The notes under the pieces: generated by a model
What the model saw: only the letters and a program-made list of their open reading frames with translations
Databases searched by the model: none
What the model was told of the DNA's origin: nothing
Program-made: the position numbers and the translations under genes
NCBI GenBank assembly: GCA_034508935.3
Contig: CM067455.1
Location: 23,158,483-23,222,482 of the forward strand
DNA length: 64,000 nt
Direction: 5' to 3'
Source: Berghia stephanieae
Taxonomy: Eukaryota > Mollusca > Gastropoda > Nudibranchia > Aeolidiidae
Part shown: piece by piece, positions 13,600 to 51,579 of the stretch
Layout: every line of letters begins with the position of its first letter
Position numbering within the stretch: position 1 is the stretch's first letter

Positions 13600-14075
13600 T
13601 CTTTACTTGCATAGATCAGAATTGCTTTCTGTCTTTGTCTTGGCTTGATCCTTTTCCTGGCCGGCCAGATTCATTGGCAGGGAGGGAAGCAATGAAATGT
13701 ATAGTCATGGTTTTTGGGAGATGATGTGTTTGTCCTCGTAAATCATCTCTCTTTTGTGTGACGTTAGATTTGTTGTTCTAAATTTTGTATTACGCTCTTA
13801 AGGATTCTGTGCTTGTGTCTTGGTGAAACTTTTATTTGACTTTAAACTAACTACATTGATAGTTTGATCTTGGTGTCCGTTTCTCACAAACGGACTCCAA
13901 GATCAAACTATCAATGTAGTTAGTTTGAAGTCACCTATTTAAACCAGTCTCACCTTTTCTCCGTTACTTTTGATCTTACTTAAATCTATATTTTTTTACA
14001 GCCCCAATTTTACCTTTTAAGTGGTGCTGAAATGACCTACAAGTAAAAGTAAAGCAAGCGCCGTAAAACCCTTCG
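13600..14075 (+). mobile_element. SINE-B copy containing a palindrome
   Basis: Shares TTTGGGAGATGAT, TCGTAAATCATCTCTC, CTGTGCTTGTGTCT and the tail GCGCCGTAAAACCCTT with copies at 36735-37285 and 53838-54605. The middle is replaced by a near-perfect palindrome at 13839-13931. Confidence 0.75.
13839..13931. repeat. Near-perfect palindrome, 44-nt arms and 5-nt loop
   Basis: The arm ending GATAGTTTGATCTTGG and then GTCCGTTT is followed by CTCAC and then AAACGGAC and CCAAGATCAAACTATC. About two mismatches occur over 44 pairs. The left arm corresponds to normal SINE-B sequence, so the right arm is an inverted duplication of it. Confidence 0.92.
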
Positions 14076-14087
14076 AACTAATAGCTA

Positions 14088-14778
<691 letters not shown>

Positions 14779-14789
14779 CATACTACCAC

Positions 14790-15175
14790 TACTACTACAA
14801 CCATCACCACATCATCCCTACCACAACTACTACAACCACCACCACATCATCATACCTACGACTACCATTACTACAACCACCATGTTATAATCACACTTTC
14901 AGTTTTTGAAATTCCTCCGAGTGGTGTCAGAAATTGCTGCGAGATACATTGTGGATTGCATCACAATATATTTTAATTAAATTTAAATTTATAGGTTATT
15001 TTTACATGGATGCTTCTTGATCTTAGCGCTGAAAAATGTCCTCTTTTTTAGTGACCAGTCATTCTCACCCCTGATTTTAGTGAAATTCAAATTTATAGGT
15101 TATGGTCGCATGGATGGGTCATGATCTTCATGATGAAAAATTTGCTCCTTTTTTGTGACCAGTCATTCTCAGCCC
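14790..15175. repeat. Second copy of block B
   Basis: Begins CACTACTACTACAACCATCA and ends near TGTGACCAGTCATTCTCAG, matching 10915-11305 with few changes. Confidence 0.85.
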
Positions 15176-15244
15176 TGATTAATCTCAAAAACAATGTTAC
15201 CTGCTCAAAATAATGGACACAAGGGGTAGATAAATAGTAGGTTT

Positions 15245-15257
15245 ACCGCTGCCACCA
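15245..15257 (-). promoter_or_regulatory. Primer-binding-like site of the LTR element
   Basis: The minus strand reads TGGTGGCAGCGGT immediately after the LTR's terminal CA. The TGG start and GCAGCGG body resemble the complement of a tRNA 3' end (initiator Met type is the nearest I can suggest). Confidence 0.6.
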
Positions 15258-15452
15258 TGTAATATAGTTATAAAATGAGTATACAATACAGGATGATCGG
15301 ATTTAGTGCAGCTCTTTATTTTCAAGCTAGCTGGATACGAAACGAAAAATAATAAACGGAAAAAACAAGGGAGCTAAAAAGTTCTTATTATTATGTGAAG
15401 TGGTTCTTATCAAAAGGGTTGGTATGAACGTATTATTTACACTACTGTTACA
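15258..15452 (-). repeat. LTR, upstream (5') copy
   Basis: 195 bp, about 99% identical to 8661-8855. Its outer flank begins ATAGCGAAAGGGATGGCGGC, resuming the minisatellite exactly where 8660 left off. Confidence 0.88.
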
Positions 15453-15505
15453 ATAGCGAAAGGGATGGCGGCTAGGCTAGGCTACCCTCCCTACATGTTG
15501 GTTAA
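15453..15505 (+). repeat. Minisatellite continuation after the LTR insertion
   Basis: GGCGGCTAGGCTAGGCTACC and CTACATGTTGGTTAA match the unit of 7087-8660, confirming the insertion point inside the array. Confidence 0.88.
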
Positions 15506-15609
15506 ATCGTGAAATCACTATACGCAGTACTAGATACTGCTGAAGCACTTTGTTGAAAATTATGAATTTTTGACAAGGCATTACCAAAAAAAAAAAAAGA
15601 CATTATTAT

Positions 15610-15900
15610 AGTTTTAAGTTATAGATAGGAGCTCGAAACTCCAAGCTCACCCCACCGGTACTACGTGTACTACCACAAACTCGGGGACCCAAATAATTTT
15701 GGGGGTTTGGGAGGGGGGGATACTTTTTTTTTTTTTTAAAGTCTAGTAGTAGGGGGTTTGGGAGGGGTGAGACTTTAAAAAAAAAAAGTTCCCCCCCCCC
15801 CCTCCCAAAACCCCAAAATTATTTGGGTCCTCGAGTTTGCGGTAGTACCCGTAGTACTGGTGGGGTGAGCTAGGAGATCGAGCTCCTATCTATAACTTAT
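15610..15900. repeat. Foldback element
   Basis: AAGTTATAGATAGGAGCTCG at the left has its inverted partner CGAGCTCCTATCTATAACTT at the right. The arms of about 105 bp also share the word ACCCAAATAATTTTGGGG and its partner. The centre is G- and T-rich with homopolymers. A further half-copy follows to about 16010. Confidence 0.88.
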
Positions 15901-16029
15901 GTCTATAATATTTTCTCCCCTCCCAAACCCCCTACTACTAGACTTTTTTTTTTTTTTTCCCCTCCCAAACTCCCAAAATTATTTGGGTCCCAGAGTTTGC
16001 GGTAGTGGCTGTCATTATCCCCAGACACC

Positions 16030-16150
16030 TGTAGTAACAACTGATTTAATGTTGGTTAATTTTATGTTTTTATATCTAGATATTTTATTAACTTTCCTTA
16101 TTTCTATGTGAATTTGGAAACAATCCATCTTCTGGAATGCGGATAGGCTG
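16030..16150. repeat. SINE-D-associated repeat body
   Basis: GTAGTAACAACTGATTTAAT and TTATTAACTTTCCTTATTTC recur at 16738-16850 and, reversed, at 18780-18880. Confidence 0.75.
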
Positions 16151-16185
16151 TCATTCGTTATCCCCAGAGACACCTTTTTTTTTTA

Positions 16186-16186
16186 A

Positions 16187-16279
<93 letters not shown>

Positions 16280-16298
16280 CTCTCTCTTTCCTTTTCTA
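16186..16298. repeat. (CT)n microsatellite
   Basis: CT repeat interrupted by TTCTCT steps. Confidence 0.95.
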
Positions 16299-16599
16299 GT
16301 TTCTAGAAAATTGTCATATTCGTCCCCACTCCGATCTCAAAAAGTGTCTAAAAAGAATAAATAATTAAAAAGCAAACAAACAGAAATATTCAGAGAGCGA
16401 CCAAAAATGGTCAGATAGAGGAGAAAAAAACAAACAATAATTGAAAAAAAAAAAATAAAAACAATTTTAAGAAATTCATGCTCAGAAACGGAACAAAAGG
16501 TCAAACAAAAAGGAGAAAAGAATAAACTCGCACAAAAAAAAAAAAAAGAAAAGAAAAGAAGACGGAATTTTTTATATTTTTTTTTAAAAAGAAGAAGGC

Positions 16600-16860
16600 G
16601 GAATTTAAAAAAAAAAAAAAAAAGTAGCGGAACCAGGAGTCGAACCCACAACGTCGATTCTGGTAAACCTTCCAGGGCAGACGACTTCACCATTCGGCCA
16701 TGACACCCACTTCGAAGTTGACGCATATTGTGTATATGTAGTAACAACTGATTTAATGTTGGTTAATTTTATGTTTTTATAGATATTTTATTAACTTTCC
16801 TTATTTCCATGTGCATTTGGAAACATTCCATATTCTGGAATATGGATAATTGTTTAAAAT
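16600..16860 (-). mobile_element. SINE-D with tRNA-Leu/Ser-like head
   Basis: The minus strand over about 16625-16710 reads GTCATGGCCGAATGGTGAAG and, 40 bases on, GTGGGTTCGACTCCTGG. These match the A and B boxes of a class II (Leu/Ser-type) tRNA with a variable arm. The A/T-rich body (16738-16850) is shared with 16030-16150. It is a tRNA-derived SINE, not a working tRNA, since the acceptor stem does not close well. Confidence 0.65.
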
Positions 16861-16985
16861 AGCGGAGTTTCAAATATGTGTCTGGGAATGAGGAATTTTC
16901 GTTATCCCCAGACAGGTGTCTGAGGAAAACCAATTTTCCTTATTCCCAGACAGGTGTCTGGGAATAATCACAGCGACACAACACT
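16855..16985. repeat. Hairpin repeat, inverted copy of 6290-6420
   Basis: CCCAGACAGGTGTCTGGGAA and related words; its reverse complement lines up with 6290-6420 including the GTGATTAT lead-in. Confidence 0.8.
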
Positions 16986-17339
16986 GTTGAATGAGAATGT
17001 GTTAGTTTGAGAAGGAAAGAAAAGGTGGGATGATTGAAATTGAAACATATTGTGTGACTTAGAATTGAGATTTTCAACTTTTCCTTCAAGTCTGAAACTT
17101 GACAAGATCGTGTTTTGTTTTGTTTTTGTTACCCCAATCCAATCCATGAAAATTTCCCTGTCTCCACCTCTCCGACTTGATCATTCGTTCAGGTCTTGAA
17201 ATCTATCAGCTTATCTGTCAGATTACTTTAAAGAATAGTCTATAGTTCCGTCCCCGTTTATTGTATTATTTACAGTTAAATATATTTTATAAAGTTCCAG
17301 AAATAATCTTTCACTCTCTCTCCAGCCTACAGCCACCAC

Positions 17340-17359
17340 CACATCATCATTACTACTAT

Positions 17360-17455
<96 letters not shown>

Positions 17456-17690
17456 CACAGCAACCTCCACATCGTTATCAAAACTATAGCAACCACCACC
17501 ACCTTTACATCATCATCCTCATCATCACTACCACTGCCACTACTACAACCACAGCCATCACATCATCATCATCACTACCACTACAGCTACCACATTGTTA
17601 TCAAAACTACAGCAACTGCCACCACCATTACATCATCATCATTATCCTTATATAGTCATCATCACTACCACTACTAAGTCATCAACACCA
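17340..17690. repeat. (TAC)n microsatellite with CAT/CAC flanks
   Basis: Pure TAC/CTA from about 17349 to 17453, then degenerate CAC/CAT repeats. The Tyr homopolymer open frame is an artefact. Confidence 0.95.
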
Positions 17691-17699
17691 CGACTAAAC

Positions 17700-18735
17700 A
17701 ACAACAGACTCATCGTCATTGTCAACAAAGCGCAAAATAATAATAATAATAATTTTAAAACATTAATTTAAAAAATAAATAATAACAGTAATAGTAATAA
17801 TTAAAAGAAAAATAAATACTTTAGTTGATTTATATTTTGCGCCCTCTAATAGACCTGTAAATTCTCAGTCAATTAACTGAAATCAGTCAATTCGTCAAAT
17901 TCAATATTTTTAAAAAGGAAAGAAATAAAGAATTCATGAATCATAGTCGAATGACCTTAAAGTAATTAGGAATGTTCCACAGCATTACGCATAGCTAATG
18001 GGTCGTTTATATTAACGATAGATATATTGCCAAGGCTAAGCGACACTTTTTAGAATTGCCGTGTCTAAACACATCCCAGTGTATTTTCACACAGCCTTCG
18101 TGAAATTATTTTTTCACTTTCCAAACCTGTCGTGTTCCCAATGGTAGCCAATTTTAACTGAGCCGCTGAGCGATAAATTTCACTGTTTCTTCTAAGCAAA
18201 ACTTGACCACATTTACCTGGAGGGAAGTAAATGTATGAAAAAAGTAAAATGCGAAAGCTGGAAGTGCATTATGTAGACACTTTCAAAGCGAAAGTTAGGG
18301 ATTGCTACAGTACATCTCGATTGCCTCATTGTAAACCGTTTCTAGTTTCTTTACTGAATGGGTACCTAATTGTAAGGAACAATGGGTAAGGAGCCTAATT
18401 AATTCCTGCATAAAATAGTTTTCTGCCATTGTTTATTATTCATTTCGATTCTTTGGATTTTTCCGCTAGGACGAAGTATGAAGAGTTTCAGTCTCAGTCA
18501 ATTTTTATAGAGCTCAGTCACAGGTCTATCTATACAATAAAGCTCTAGGCTCAAAGGCTATGCTGCAAATACAGAATGAACCCGCATTTGCAGCACTTCT
18601 GCAAATAACTGAAATGAATGATATCTACTATTCGCAGTACTACTGCGAATAGAGGTGGCCAATTTTCAACTTCAGCACGTTGACACCACTGCATTCCTGG
18701 TGACTTTAGAAGTTTGATTCGCTGTGTTTATTCTC
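17700..18735. other. Upstream of ANKS3, nothing assigned
   Basis: About 1 kb with relatively little simple repeat. It could hold the ANKS3 promoter and 5' untranslated exon, because the first coding exon has an acceptor in front of it, but I see no TATA box, CpG island or donor that I can defend. Confidence 0.4.
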
Positions 18736-18739
18736 AGAT

Positions 18740-18995
18740 ATGTCTGAGAATAAGAAAATTGATTATTGGCAGATACTGTCTGTCAACATTCCAGAATATG
18801 GAAAGTTTCAAAATGCACACATAGAAATAAGTAAAGTTAATAAAATATCAATAAAAACATTAAATTAACTAACAATAAATCAGTCTGGATAGTAGGTTCG
18901 TGTCTATACACAATATGCATCGACATTCATGGGGTGTCGTAGGCTTGTCGGAATCGGAATTGACGAATTTTGAATCCGCCACTTAAATTTTTTTT
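18740..18995 (-). repeat. SINE-D-family repeat, reversed
   Basis: ACATTCCAGAATATGGAAAG and CACACATAGAAATAAGTAAA are the reverse of the 16738-16850 body; CACAATATGCATCGACATTC matches the segment beside the tRNA head. Confidence 0.75.
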
Positions 18996-19299
18996 TTTTG
19001 TTTTTTTTTTTTTTGGGTCTTCTTTCAACAATAATATGTTGTTGGATCTAGTTTTGTGGAAGTGTGATAATAAATTGTATTGTTTTGTATGAAGAAGATT
19101 GGAAATTGTTTTTATTTAAAACAAAAATGTTATTGTTTTTTTTTTCTCTATCTTACGATTTGGTCACTCTCTGAATATTTTTGTTTTGTTTGCTTTTTAA
19201 TGATTTATTCTTTTTAGAATATACTTTTTGAGGTCAGAGTGGGGACGGATATGACAATTGCTAAAAAAGGAACCAAAAGAGAGAGAGAGAGAGAGAGAA

Positions 19300-19480
19300 A
19301 AAAAATTTTTTTTTTAGTGGTGAAACCAGGATTCGATACACCGATAAGCCTTCTAAGGCAGACGACTTAAACCATTCAGCCATGACACCTACATGAATGT
19401 TGATGCATATTGTGCATATAAGGTAACTTATTATCCATCCACTGATATATTGTTAGTTAATTTTATGTTTTTATATTCCA
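19300..19480 (-). mobile_element. SINE-D copy abutting the ANKS3 first coding exon
   Basis: The minus strand has GTGTCATGGCTGAATGG and GTATCGAATCCTGG, a decayed tRNA head. The body word GTTAGTTAATTTTATGTTTT runs to about 19476, some 20 bases before the splice acceptor at 19496-19497. Confidence 0.7.
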
Positions 19481-19497
19481 ACTTTTTTTTTCTCCAG

Positions 19498-45384
<25,887 letters not shown>

Positions 45385-47260
45385 GTGTCACGGTATCGGC
45401 ATTTTATTAAAGTTACTTTTGAAAAATTTTGCAATCATTGAAATTTTAAGGGGTTGAGTATGGCTCTGGTACTATGAAACTTTTGGGATTTTAAAATGAC
45501 TTCTGATAAAGAATCTGCAGGGTATCAGTTTTTATGGGGTTGGGGGGGGGGGGGGGGGGGTATAAAAGTGATTTTTAAAAATTGATTGCCGAAAGGGTAG
45601 GGAAGTAGGGAAATTAATTGCACTCCTTTCCTCCTTCCCCATTCCATTACTGACAAATCTGATATAGTTTTGCCAGCTGACCAGAGGTCAGGTGACAAAT
45701 GTGGTGGTCATTTTGATACAAAATTATCCATTGGTAAGAAATTCTCATTTTTTTGGTCTCAAATTCCTATTTTCTGACGTTCTTATTCCACTTTTGGAAT
45801 GCTTAGGGTTGGCAGGGCTGGCTATTTATACTTTTTTTTTTATTTAAGGGGGAGGACATTTGATGAAGTTACCATTTGATCAACAGAAGCTTTGTGCAAA
45901 ATATTTTAATATGGTCTTTCACGCAAAAGACATGGCTGCCAACTCTACGCCAAAAAAGGTGTATAATTATGTTTTTAAAAAAAATCAAATTATGCGTTTT
46001 TATGCTTTTTTTTTGTTCCACATTACACCTTTGTGTCGTCATCATGTGGATGATTTAACCAATTTTTTTTCTTCGTCCAGAATCTCATCTCACTGAAAAT
46101 GTAAGAAAGCTGCATTTTCATCATACACTTCCAGCTTAATCTTGTTTTCATAAGTGTTATTCAGGCATAAGTAGCCTTTACCAAATTTATTGAGGAGAGA
46201 AATCTTCCAATAGCAATATTGCAGATGATTGTGGTGATATGTGTTTATGAATCTGGCATGGCATTTTTTTTGCATCGCTTTATTATAAATGTTACTATTG
46301 AAATTTTAACTCACTCAATCCTAGAGATTTTTGCTACTTTTCAAAATTGGAAAAAAATGTATGAAAAATGAGCATGTACATTTAGATAGTTTTATTCAAC
46401 TATCATTAACATGCAAAAACTAAAAATGTTACCTTTGATACTACGCCTATAATTTGTCTCAAAAAATGTAATAAATAGGCATGGGGTAAAAGTAACCCCT
46501 TGTAAACTATGGATATAGTCGGTGTTAGGGATGAGTGAGTTAAACATCATCACCATCATTTATTATAATTGTCATCATCATCAATATGAGCCGTGGATGG
46601 TTGAAGATTAGGGAATGTGCCAGAGTAGTAAGATGATCGAATACGTTGATTATTTCATTTAATCCGGTTTGCAAGAACATTGGAGTTTAAAAATTCTGAT
46701 TACATAAAACAAGGTCGTATGTGAATATAATATTGGCTAACTACTTTTAACTCTATCCCTACTAGGCAAAATCACTGTTTTCGCTTACAATACAAGGTGG
46801 GTCTGTTTTGACCCAATGACTAAATGTGTGGCCAAAAGTACACCAGTACCAGGTGGGTCACTTCTGAACCGGTGACTTACGTCAAATAATATACCATTTC
46901 TCTTTATAAAGTCATCAATTTTGACTTAGTGATGGTATTAGAGAGCATGTAATTATAATGTTGTATTTATTGGTTATTGTAATGCAATTTGATGAATTCT
47001 TTTAAATTTGCGGTTATCCTATCTATCTACTGTGGCACTATGAGGACCCGAGTTCAAATCCGACTGGTGTCCATGTCATACCCAAGACTAAAATCATGTG
47101 TAGTGCTGTAGATTTCTTGTACGGCACTTATTGACATGAAGATTTTAGTTCTACCACTGGCCAGCCTCGTGTCAATAATCTGTGCATTTGACCTGGTGAG
47201 TTAGTTTGGTGTGAGGAAAACAGCTGCTAAGAGAGCCATTTCAATATTTAGGTATATGTA
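45385..47260. other. ANKS3 3' flank and untranslated region
   Basis: Possible poly(A) signals are ATTAAA at 45406-45411, only 22 bases past the stop, and AATAAA at 46471-46476; I prefer the second. A G run lies at about 45542-45560. No other gene is visible. Confidence 0.5.
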
Positions 47261-47530
47261 ACATACCTGCCAAGTACCCCGATAAAATCGGATTTACCCT
47301 ACCTGACCCCGCCGGATTTTGGGAAACTCCGATTTTTTAATTAATTAATTTTTTAAAAATTTTTCGACAAAAAAAAAATGGCGAAAATGAATTTATACGA
47401 TGAGCGTTACTTTTCTATGCGGGGAGGTAGTAATCATATTGCAGATGGGCGACCGAAATAGTCAGTATCGATATTAGTGCTCCGAGTTGAATATGCGTCC
47501 AAAGCAAACCCCCAGTGGGAAGATACAGTT

Positions 47531-47533
<3 letters not shown>

Positions 47534-47625
<92 letters not shown>
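47534..47625. repeat. (TA)n microsatellite
   Basis: About 92 bp of TA repeat. The preceding 70 bp (TATGCGTCCAAAGCAAACCC, CCAGTGGGAAGATACAGTTG) recur inverted at 63411-63475, where they again abut TA repeat. Confidence 0.97.
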
Positions 47626-47629
<4 letters not shown>

Positions 47630-47739
47630 GTCCTTCTAATACGATTATGTCACACGAACACAAAAAACTATTTCATTTATCGTTTACGTGTACATTTAAA
47701 ATCTATTTACACTATATAGATTCATGATTCATAAGGATT

Positions 47740-47990
47740 CTACTGGCTGTTGCGTGGGGCATGAGCTGCAGAGCACGCCCCTTTTAGTCTTTTAAACTCA
47801 TTGAAATTGATTGTTTTCACATTCAAAGAAAGGGGTTGTTTTTGCTTAACAACAAGAAGGCTTTCTATAGTTTTTTCTCCTCCGAATTGAGAACGTTGGT
47901 CAGTTTTAATTTTCCTTACAGCCGAAAAATTTCGTTCGCAATGAGCACTGTTATGAGGAACTGTCAGTAGACCTAAGTATACAATCATAG
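47740..47990 (-). pseudogene. hAT transposase C-terminal fragment
   Basis: The minus strand encodes LLTVPHNSAHCERNFSAVRK then IKTDQRSQF and TIESLLVVK. This is the dimerisation region of hAT-family transposases (P.S.A.CER.FS..R.IKT..R). About 80 residues remain and no catalytic domain is seen upstream, so it is a relic. Confidence 0.8.
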
Positions 47991-47999
47991 CGTGTCTAG

Positions 48000-48300
48000 C
48001 GGACCCTAAAAAAAAAAAAACATTAAAGGAACAGGAGGAACTGTGCTAGTGTTCTTTGGGAGTAGAGAGAGAAAGAAAAAAAAAAGCACTGAGAGTACTG
48101 GGAGTACGTTGGAACTGTTCTCCAGGGGGGAGGTGAGAGAGAGAAAAATTTTTATCGGGGGTACTGGGAGTACGTTGGAACTGTACTCCGGGACAGGACA
48201 CTTTTAAAAAAAATTTTTTGTTGGAGACTGGAGTGTTGGAGTATCAGAGTGTCGGAGTAACGCAAGGAAGAGGGTTAATAATATCCTGCGGGTGGGTGTG
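48000..48300. repeat. Low-complexity flank with 40-bp imperfect repeats
   Basis: ACTGGGAGTACGTTGGAACTG occurs twice (about 48098 and 48168) with GAGAGAGAAA spacers; no coding content. Confidence 0.6.
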
Positions 48301-48735
48301 AAAAAACCCCCCAAAAAACTAGAGGTGATACGGGGAACATGAAAGAGTGAAGATCAAATTTATTGTTTTTCTTGTTTTATTGTGATTGGATTATCTTCAC
48401 CGTCTCCATTTTCGGATATCAATAGTTCTTGTTGCACAATGTTTTCTTCTTTTTATCATGTCCGCTCTTCTTATTTCTAATGCAGTTTTCTCTTCTTTTT
48501 CGATTGTTAGTTTATCTTACTTTTTTCACTTATTTTTTGTTTGGGCTAATCTGAACCACAATTGCCTCTTTGAACTTGGAGTAACTCAATATTTTGAAGC
48601 TTTTCTGTCCAACTTCAATCCAGTGTTTATGTTAACACCACACAATTCACAATAAGCATGATGTTCATCAACTGATGATTTATTAATACCAGGCCATTGA
48701 TCGGAATAAGATGGCTTAAATTTCTGTTTTGCTTT

Positions 48736-50215
48736 CTACTCAGTATTACAGGCATAAACGTTTCTAAAAAACATACAGTACTTGAAAACCTCCTCATGTC
48801 CTTCTTTTTTACACCAATCTTCCACGAAACGGAGGTCAGACATACTTACTTTGTTCTTGGACACGAAAATGGACTTCAAGAACGAGATAATTTCCAAATT
48901 TGTGAGCTTTCGGTGGGGCAAGACTTTTCAATATTGTTCACATACAACGAAAGCCACTTCGAACAATCATTTTTGTCGTCGTCCTCCTCCATGAGAGCGG
49001 TCAAAAGACTGATGTAAGACGCTTTATTGATGATACAGTGGCGGACGACAGACTTTTGATCGTACATGCGACAAAACTGGTGAGCATTGATCTTCTCTGT
49101 TCCACAGCACAAATTACATCCGTAGTCAGAGAAACATTTGTTGCAGAGGCCCGCAACATTGCAAGAACAACAAATAGTGTTGGCAGAAGACTGGTAGCAC
49201 CCTCCACACATGCATTTGTTGAAATTCGAAATGTCTCGACCATTATAGCAGACTGGTTTTTCACGTGTAGATGGTCTGTATCTGTAGTTACGATGAACCA
49301 AAGACGAATAATATCCAAGTTTGTATTTACTGTCTCTGATCATTTGGGTTGAAACAGATGATAAAACATTGATGATTTTTGATCAAAAGATCCTTTAAAC
49401 GGGGTATAATATCAACAGATGATGACTCAGAGCCGAAAGTGGCTTCCAAATCAAGGAATTCAGATATGAGATCGTCGTACATGCCGTAAACGCTGTCTAA
49501 TCCGCCGAAATGCGGTTTTGACACTGTTTTCGCCAAGTCGAACAGAGAATATTGCTTTTTGCCAGGGATTTTCAGTCTGATTAAAACAACGTGCAGCAAT
49601 GCTGGCAAAGTCAAGCATATTGAAAAAATAAACCATTGGCCACCTTTTTGTTTGCCTCTTTGTTGTCATAGAATGAATGGGCCATCAGATCCATGCAGTC
49701 CACATCTCCTTTTATTCCACTGTAAAACTGGATGGTTTCTGGAATCTGGGAGTTTCCTGTAGAGTTGACCACCATAACACCATCATGATGCATTGGGGAT
49801 ACCAAGATAACATTTTTTTCTTGACTCCAGACTTATAACCCTATGACTTAATTTCTGAACGTTTTTAATTTTATTGAGGGGAGAGGGGTCTGATGATTTA
49901 TTAACTCACCAACGTTTTTTTATCTTTTCTAAAAGCAGATTTGGCTTGCTTCTTTTTTTCTGTTTTCTTCTGGTCCTTGAATTGGTTCGGAAGAAATCTT
50001 TTGTTTCATTTCCTACGGTACCGACCACAGTCATCCTTTGTCTCGCCAATAATGTCACACAAATACAGGTCTGTGAAGAAATAGTCCACAGTTACATTTC
50101 TTCCACACTTCTAAAGAATGGCTCGCAAAGTTCAATTGCTGTATTACTGCCAAGGTTGAGTTGTGGAGTTTGGCCAATTTTTCCAAGATAACATATTGCC
50201 ATAACGGTCTGGAAA
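48736..50215 (-). pseudogene. piggyBac-like transposase remnant
   Basis: Minus-strand order: RMTVVGTVGNETKDFF (near 50000), PMHHDGVMVV and IQFYSGIKGDVDCMDLMAHS (near 49700), KRWPMVYFFNMLDFASIAAR (near 49620), then a Cys-rich tail with CCSCNVAGLCNKCFSDYGC (near 49150). The MHHD, KGxVD.LD and RWP..FFNMLD motifs are diagnostic of piggyBac DDE domains; the Cys cluster fits the C-terminal Cys-rich domain. Successive motifs lie in different frames, so the gene is broken. Confidence 0.78.
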
Positions 50216-50340
50216 TACACGTCTAAAATTATTATCTTAACAATTAATTTTATCGTTAATTATCATCGTTTTCCTCAAAGTCTTAGTAACGATTACATCT
50301 TATGTAGACACGTGACTATGTTGTATTATGTCAGACGAGT

Positions 50341-50640
50341 CTATGGAGATAAAAACAAACATTGGATGAAACACTGCCTAATCTTTGTCCGACCTTTGAC
50401 CCTACAGGCTTCCAGCCAACACCTGTCACCTTGATTATATCCAAATACATCTACATGACAACACACATCACTGTCACACACAGTCTTTTCCATATAATAC
50501 CGACCATCATCCCTATCCCATCTCCAATGCATATGAATTTCCTCCCCAAACGCATAAGAAATTGTAGTGGTTGTGCTATGTCCAGATCTGTACGAAGCGG
50601 ATATCTTCGACTCTGAGAATGCACGCCTGACATTATTATC
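50341..50640 (-). pseudogene. Cys/Trp-rich exon-like module, copy 1
   Basis: The minus strand encodes TTISYAFGEEIHMHWRWDRD, then YYMEKTVCDSDVCCHVDVFG, then GDRCWLEACRVKGRTKIRQC. The family is unrecognised. Near-identical copies lie at 50972-51280, 51390-51575 (part) and 53223-53525. Six Cys in about 60 residues suggest a secreted, disulphide-bonded domain; this is inference. Confidence 0.5.
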
Positions 50641-50644
50641 TTAA

Positions 50645-50870
50645 CTATTATTTTTAGCCTAAAACACAATTCCATATTTGGGTGCGATATAAAACACTGG
50701 CCACTTTGGGCCCTTTTTTTACTGTGGCTACAACATAGCCCAAACAGAATTCCCAGCCAACACACAAGCTGTTAGGTCTTTCTTGCTCGACCTCAAATCA
50801 GGGAAATTGTAGTGGTTTTGTTATGTCCATATCTGTACGAAGCGGCTATCTTTGAGTCTGGAAATACTTG
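50645..50870 (-). repeat. Exon-like module of the same field, copy 1
   Basis: On the minus strand, AAGTGGCCAGTGTTTTATAT, AACAGCTTGTGTGTTGGCTG and the peptide LTACVLAGNSVWAML. It recurs at 52880-53100. Confidence 0.6.
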
Positions 50871-50971
50871 CCTATAATTATTATCTTAATTATTTTTGTC
50901 ATTAATTATCATCGTTTTCCTCAAAGTCTTAGTAACGATTACATCTTTTGTAGACACGTGACTATGTTATA

Positions 50972-51280
50972 TTATGTCAGACGAGTCAATGGAGACAAAA
51001 ACAAACATTGGATGTAACACTGCCTAATCTTTGTCCGACCTTTGGCCCTACAGGCTTCCAGCCAACACCTGTCACCTTGATTATATCCAAATACATCTAC
51101 ATGACAACACACATCAACATGACAACACACATCACTGTTACACACAGTCTTTTCCATATAATACCGACCATCATCCCTATCCCATCTCCAATGCATATGA
51201 ATTTCCTCCCCAAATGCATAAGAAATTGTAGTGGTTTTGCTATGTTCATATCTGTACGAAGCGGCTATCTTCAACTCTGA
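50972..51280 (-). pseudogene. Cys/Trp-rich module, copy 2
   Basis: Same reading as copy 1 (HWRWDRDDGRYYMEKTVC) with an extra 18-bp in-frame repeat that doubles the VCCHVD segment. Confidence 0.5.
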
Positions 51281-51389
51281 GAATACATGCCTAACATTGT
51301 TATCTTAATAATTATTTTTATCGTTGATTATCATCGTTTTCCTCATAGTCTTTGTAACGATTACATCTTATGTAGACACGTGACTATGT

Positions 51390-51575
51390 TATATGAGTCT
51401 ATGGAGACAAAAACAAACAAGTGATAGAACACCCATCTAATCTTTGTCCGACCTTTGACCCTACAGACTTCCAGTCAACACCTGTCACCTTGATTTCATC
51501 CAAATATATCTACATGACAACACACATCACTGTTACACGCAGTCTTTCCTGTATAATGTAGACGATCACATCATC
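51390..51575 (-). pseudogene. Cys/Trp-rich module, partial copy 3
   Basis: Retains the segment with CCAAATATATCTACATGACA and ACACATCACTGTTACACGCA, the reverse of the CCHVD region, but loses the Trp-rich part. Confidence 0.5.
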
Positions 51576-51579
51576 ATCA

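Noticed and set aside
16625-16710. Possible functional tRNA-Leu or tRNA-Ser gene, minus strand
   Set aside because: A and B boxes are good but stem pairing is poor, and the same unit recurs decayed at 19316-19395 with a SINE body attached.
48386-48655. Plus-strand hydrophobic frame as a membrane protein
   Set aside because: Phe/Ser/Leu-rich AT-driven frame with no start context or homology; it lies in transposon-derived DNA.
49038-49352. 104-residue plus-strand frame over the piggyBac remnant
   Set aside because: It is the antisense shadow of the Cys-rich transposase tail on the minus strand, which has the recognisable pattern.
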